Below are positions 61,776-64,000 of a stretch of DNA of 64,000 nt, piece by piece (within the stretch, counting starts at the first letter, position 1; each line of letters begins with the position of its first letter). The translations under genes and the position numbers were made by a program. Origin of the DNA: Bacteroidales bacterium (GTDB lineage: Bacteria; Bacteroidota; Bacteroidia; Bacteroidales; Tenuifilaceae); assembly GCA_013376985.1 (NCBI GenBank), contig JACABB010000011.1:62001-126000 (forward strand), written 5' to 3'. The notes under the pieces were generated by a model, which worked only from the letters and a program-made list of their open reading frames with translations, was not told the origin of the DNA and did not search any database.

Positions 61776-62546
61776 TTAATGATCGTCTTGTGGGGTTTGA
61801 TTTTGACTTACTGGGATATCATCAACTTTATTGAGGGCTTCCATTGCAGCATTTTGTTCGGCTTCTTTTTTTGAGGATCCATGACCTTCTCCCAAAGGTA
61901 TATCATTCAAAGAAATAGTTGCAATAAAATGAGGGTTGTAACCATTATTAGAAGTTCCTTCTTGGCATTGAAACTGTAAAGTTTGTTTATTCTTTTGTGC
62001 CCATTCGAAAATACGGCTCTTATAATCGTTTTCGATGGTTTGAAGCATGTCTAAATCAATATACTTTTCAAGAATAGCATTTACAACGCAATTACTAGTG
62101 AATTGAAATCCGCGATCAATGAACATAGCACCAATAATAGCCTCAAGCGCATTCCCGTATATGTTTTTTTGAATACTATTATTTGATTGGCTAATAATTA
62201 TTTTTTCAAGACCAATATCGATAGCAAGTTGATTAAGGCTGGTTCTACTTACGATCTTGGAACGCATTTTGGTTAAAAATCCCTCCTTTTGGTTTGGAAA
62301 TTGTGAAAAAAGGTAATCAGCAACAATTGCATCAAGAACAGCGTCACCGAGGTATTCAAGTCGCTCATTGTTTACCCGTTTACCCCTTGATAGAGTGATA
62401 GATGCGGATTTATGAACTACAGCCAGTTTGTATAACTCTAAATTTCGAGGGGAAACGCCGAAAATATTCTTGAGTTGATCATAAAAGTCCCTGTCCCCAA
62501 CGGGAACTCTATTCGTAAGAATTCGCCTAAAGAGGTGAGAAATCAC
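61776..62546 (-). CDS. rnc: Ribonuclease III
   Basis: RNase III cuts double-stranded RNA in rRNA and mRNA processing. The 256 residues comprise the RIII domain with the signature RLEYLGDAVLDAIVADYLF (metal-binding Glu and Asp), the second acidic site in YGNALEAIIGAMFIDRGF, and a C-terminal dsRNA-binding domain (IFEWAQKNKQTLQFQCQEG, GEGHGSSKKEAEQNAAMEAL). It lies 9 bases after fabF. Confidence 0.97.
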   Translation of the reverse strand: MISHLFRRILTNRVPVGDRDFYDQLKNIFGVSPRNLELYKLAVVHKSASITLSRGKRVNNERLEYLGDAVLDAIVADYLFSQFPNQKEGFLTKMRSKIVSRTSLNQLAIDIGLEKIIISQSNNSIQKNIYGNALEAIIGAMFIDRGFQFTSNCVVNAILEKYIDLDMLQTIENDYKSRIFEWAQKNKQTLQFQCQEGTSNNGYNPHFIATISLNDIPLGEGHGSSKKEAEQNAAMEALNKVDDIPVSQNQTPQDDH

Positions 62547-62555
62547 GTAGTTTAA

Positions 62556-63806
62556 CTAGGAATATTTCTTGAAAATAACGGAAGCATTGTGACCACCAAA
62601 TCCAAATGTATTGCTTAAGGCAGCTTTCACTTCACGCTTTTGAGCTTTATTAAAGGTAAAATTTAACTTGCTATCAATTTCGGGATCTGGATTTTTGAAG
62701 TTGATAGTAGGTGGTATAATCCCTTTATTAATAGCAAAGATTGTTGCTATTGATTCAACAGCTCCTGCAGCACCAAGTAAATGACCTGTCATTGATTTGG
62801 TAGAACTTATGTTAAGCTTGTATGAGGCTTCGCCAAATACAGCTAAAATGGCTTTTGATTCAGCAACATCTCCAAGAGGAGTGGATGTTCCATGTACGTT
62901 AATATAATCGATATCCTCTGGCTTTAGACCAGCGTCTTCTAATGAACGTAGCATAACATTACGAGCGCCAAGTCCTTCGGGATGAGGTGCTGTTAAGTGG
63001 TAAGCATCAGCGGTCATACCACCGCCAACCATTTCGCAGTAGATTTTTGCACCTCTTGCTTTAGCATGTTCAAGTTCTTCAAGAATAAGACCTCCTCCGC
63101 CTTCACCAATAACGAAACCATCACGGGTTGCATCAAAAGGACGAGAAGCTGTTTTATACTCATCATTGTTGGTTGAAAGAGCTTGCATTGCGTTAAATCC
63201 TCCCATACCAATATCATTTGCAGATGCTTCAGAACCACCTGTGATAAATATATTGGCCTTATTCAAGCGAATAAGATTGAAAGCATCAATTAATGCGTTG
63301 GTTGAAGAAGCGCAAGCTGAAACGGTTGAATAGTTTGGTCCACGGAAGCCATATTTAATTGAAATATGACCAGCGGCAATATCGGCAATCATTTTAGGGA
63401 TAAAGAAAGGACTAAATCGCGGAGTCCCATCACCCGCGAAGTAGCCTTTCAGTTCTTCTGCCATCGTTTGTAATCCACCAATTCCTGAAGCCCAAACTAC
63501 TCCAGCCCTATCTAGATCAATGGCTTTAAGATCAATTCCTGAATCTTTAATTGCCTCATCGGCAGCCACAAGGGCAAATTGAGCGTAAGGGTCGAGTTTT
63601 TTCGCCTCTTTACGATCGAAGTAATTTGAAGGATCGAAATTTTTTACATGACAGGCAAACTTTGTTTTAAATTTAGAAGCATCAAAACGGGTAATAAGTT
63701 CAGATCCGCTTACCCCTAGCTCAAGGTTGTTCCAAAATTCCTGGAGATTATTTCCGATTGGATTTATTGTACCAAGTCCTGTAACAACTACGCGCTTTAG
63801 TTCCAT
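62556..63806 (-). CDS. fabF: 3-oxoacyl-ACP synthase II
   Basis: The condensing enzyme of fatty acid elongation. The 416 residues carry the Cys-His-His triad: Cys in STVSACASSTNALIDAF, His in INVHGTSTPLGD, and His in SMTGHLLGAAGAVE. The VVVTGLGTINPIGN opening is standard. It lies 42 bases downstream of acpP, the usual acpP-fabF pair, and is tightly followed by rnc. Confidence 0.98.
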   Translation of the reverse strand: MELKRVVVTGLGTINPIGNNLQEFWNNLELGVSGSELITRFDASKFKTKFACHVKNFDPSNYFDRKEAKKLDPYAQFALVAADEAIKDSGIDLKAIDLDRAGVVWASGIGGLQTMAEELKGYFAGDGTPRFSPFFIPKMIADIAAGHISIKYGFRGPNYSTVSACASSTNALIDAFNLIRLNKANIFITGGSEASANDIGMGGFNAMQALSTNNDEYKTASRPFDATRDGFVIGEGGGGLILEELEHAKARGAKIYCEMVGGGMTADAYHLTAPHPEGLGARNVMLRSLEDAGLKPEDIDYINVHGTSTPLGDVAESKAILAVFGEASYKLNISSTKSMTGHLLGAAGAVESIATIFAINKGIIPPTINFKNPDPEIDSKLNFTFNKAQKREVKAALSNTFGFGGHNASVIFKKYS

Positions 63807-63848
63807 GTGCTTTTAAGTAAGTTAATGCCTGTTTTAGTTTTTAATTTT

Positions 63849-64000
63849 TTACTTGTTGTGGGTTTCGATGTACTTAACTGCGTCACCTACTGTGCCTATT
63901 TTTTCAGCTTCATCGTCTGGAATTGAAAGGTTAAATTCTTTCTCGAATTCCATGATTAGCTCTACGGTGTCGAGTGAATCAGCGCCCAAATCGTTTGTGA
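63849..64000 (-). CDS. acpP: Acyl carrier protein (5' end outside window)
   Basis: The last 50 codons are visible. They contain the phosphopantetheine attachment serine in [17 protein letters not shown], followed by [20 protein letters not shown] and the end KYIETHNK. The acidic helix II and DSL motif are diagnostic. The gene precedes fabF in the usual order. The first third of the gene is beyond the window edge. Confidence 0.95.
   Translation of the reverse strand, partial: TNDLGADSLDTVELIMEFEKEFNLSIPDDEAEKIGTVGDAVKYIETHNK

Overview
The window comes from a Bacteroidota chromosome, most likely of the Bacteroidales/Marinilabiliales side. Signs of this are the fused lpxC-fabZ gene, an S46 dipeptidyl-peptidase, DUF5689 and GSCFA proteins, the gene order acpP-fabF-rnc-IPExxxVDY, the order sufB-C-D-S-E-T, and promoter -7 boxes of the TAnnTTTG type in place of TATAAT. 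The DNA is AT-rich, and it contains no rRNA, phage, complete insertion sequence or CRISPR array.

Layout. 1-3.25 kb: lipid A genes lpxD (cut by the window edge), lpxC-fabZ and lpxA. 3.3-8.4 kb, minus strand: envelope genes (MltD-like transglycosylase, TatA, RseP, Dxr, M23 peptidase). 8.6 kb: initiator tRNA with promoter and terminator. 8.8-9.8 kb and 15.7-17.2 kb: SiaC-family (DUF1987) proteins, one of them with a SiaB-type kinase. 9.9-15.5 kb: flippase, glycosyltransferase, RNase HII and a DPP7-type peptidase. 17.8-25.7 kb: the suf operon and queG, interrupted by four-helix-bundle (IVP-type) genes and repeats. 25.8-34.7 kb: lipase-like hydrolase, GSCFA protein, and an outer-membrane locus (TonB receptor, two DUF5689 lipoproteins, secreted EEP nuclease/phosphatase). 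34.8-44.9 kb: kdsB, a sigma-54 activator, lptE, secG, groESL, HAD phosphatase and lepA.

45.4-56.3 kb is the accessory and most interesting part. It holds a duplicated cassette made of a membrane TPR protein with an anti-sigma-like N-terminus, a convergent exported TPR-CHAT (caspase-like) peptidase, and a small divergent gene. In copy 1 the small gene encodes a 41-residue peptide with a double-glycine leader-like motif that automatic ORF calling would miss. In copy 2 its relic is frameshifted and ends before the Gly-Gly. A CPBP membrane protease follows copy 1. I infer an undescribed system in which an exported caspase-like protease acts with, or on, a GG-type peptide. This rests on gene neighbourhood and is not proven.

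56.4-64 kb: a GH16-fold protein lacking its acid/base glutamate, paired with a fifth SiaC-family protein; a two-component system; then IPExxxVDY, rnc, fabF and acpP (cut by the window edge).

The housekeeping calls are secure. The links proposed among the CHAT, GG-peptide and CPBP genes, and among the SiaC-family proteins, are inference.
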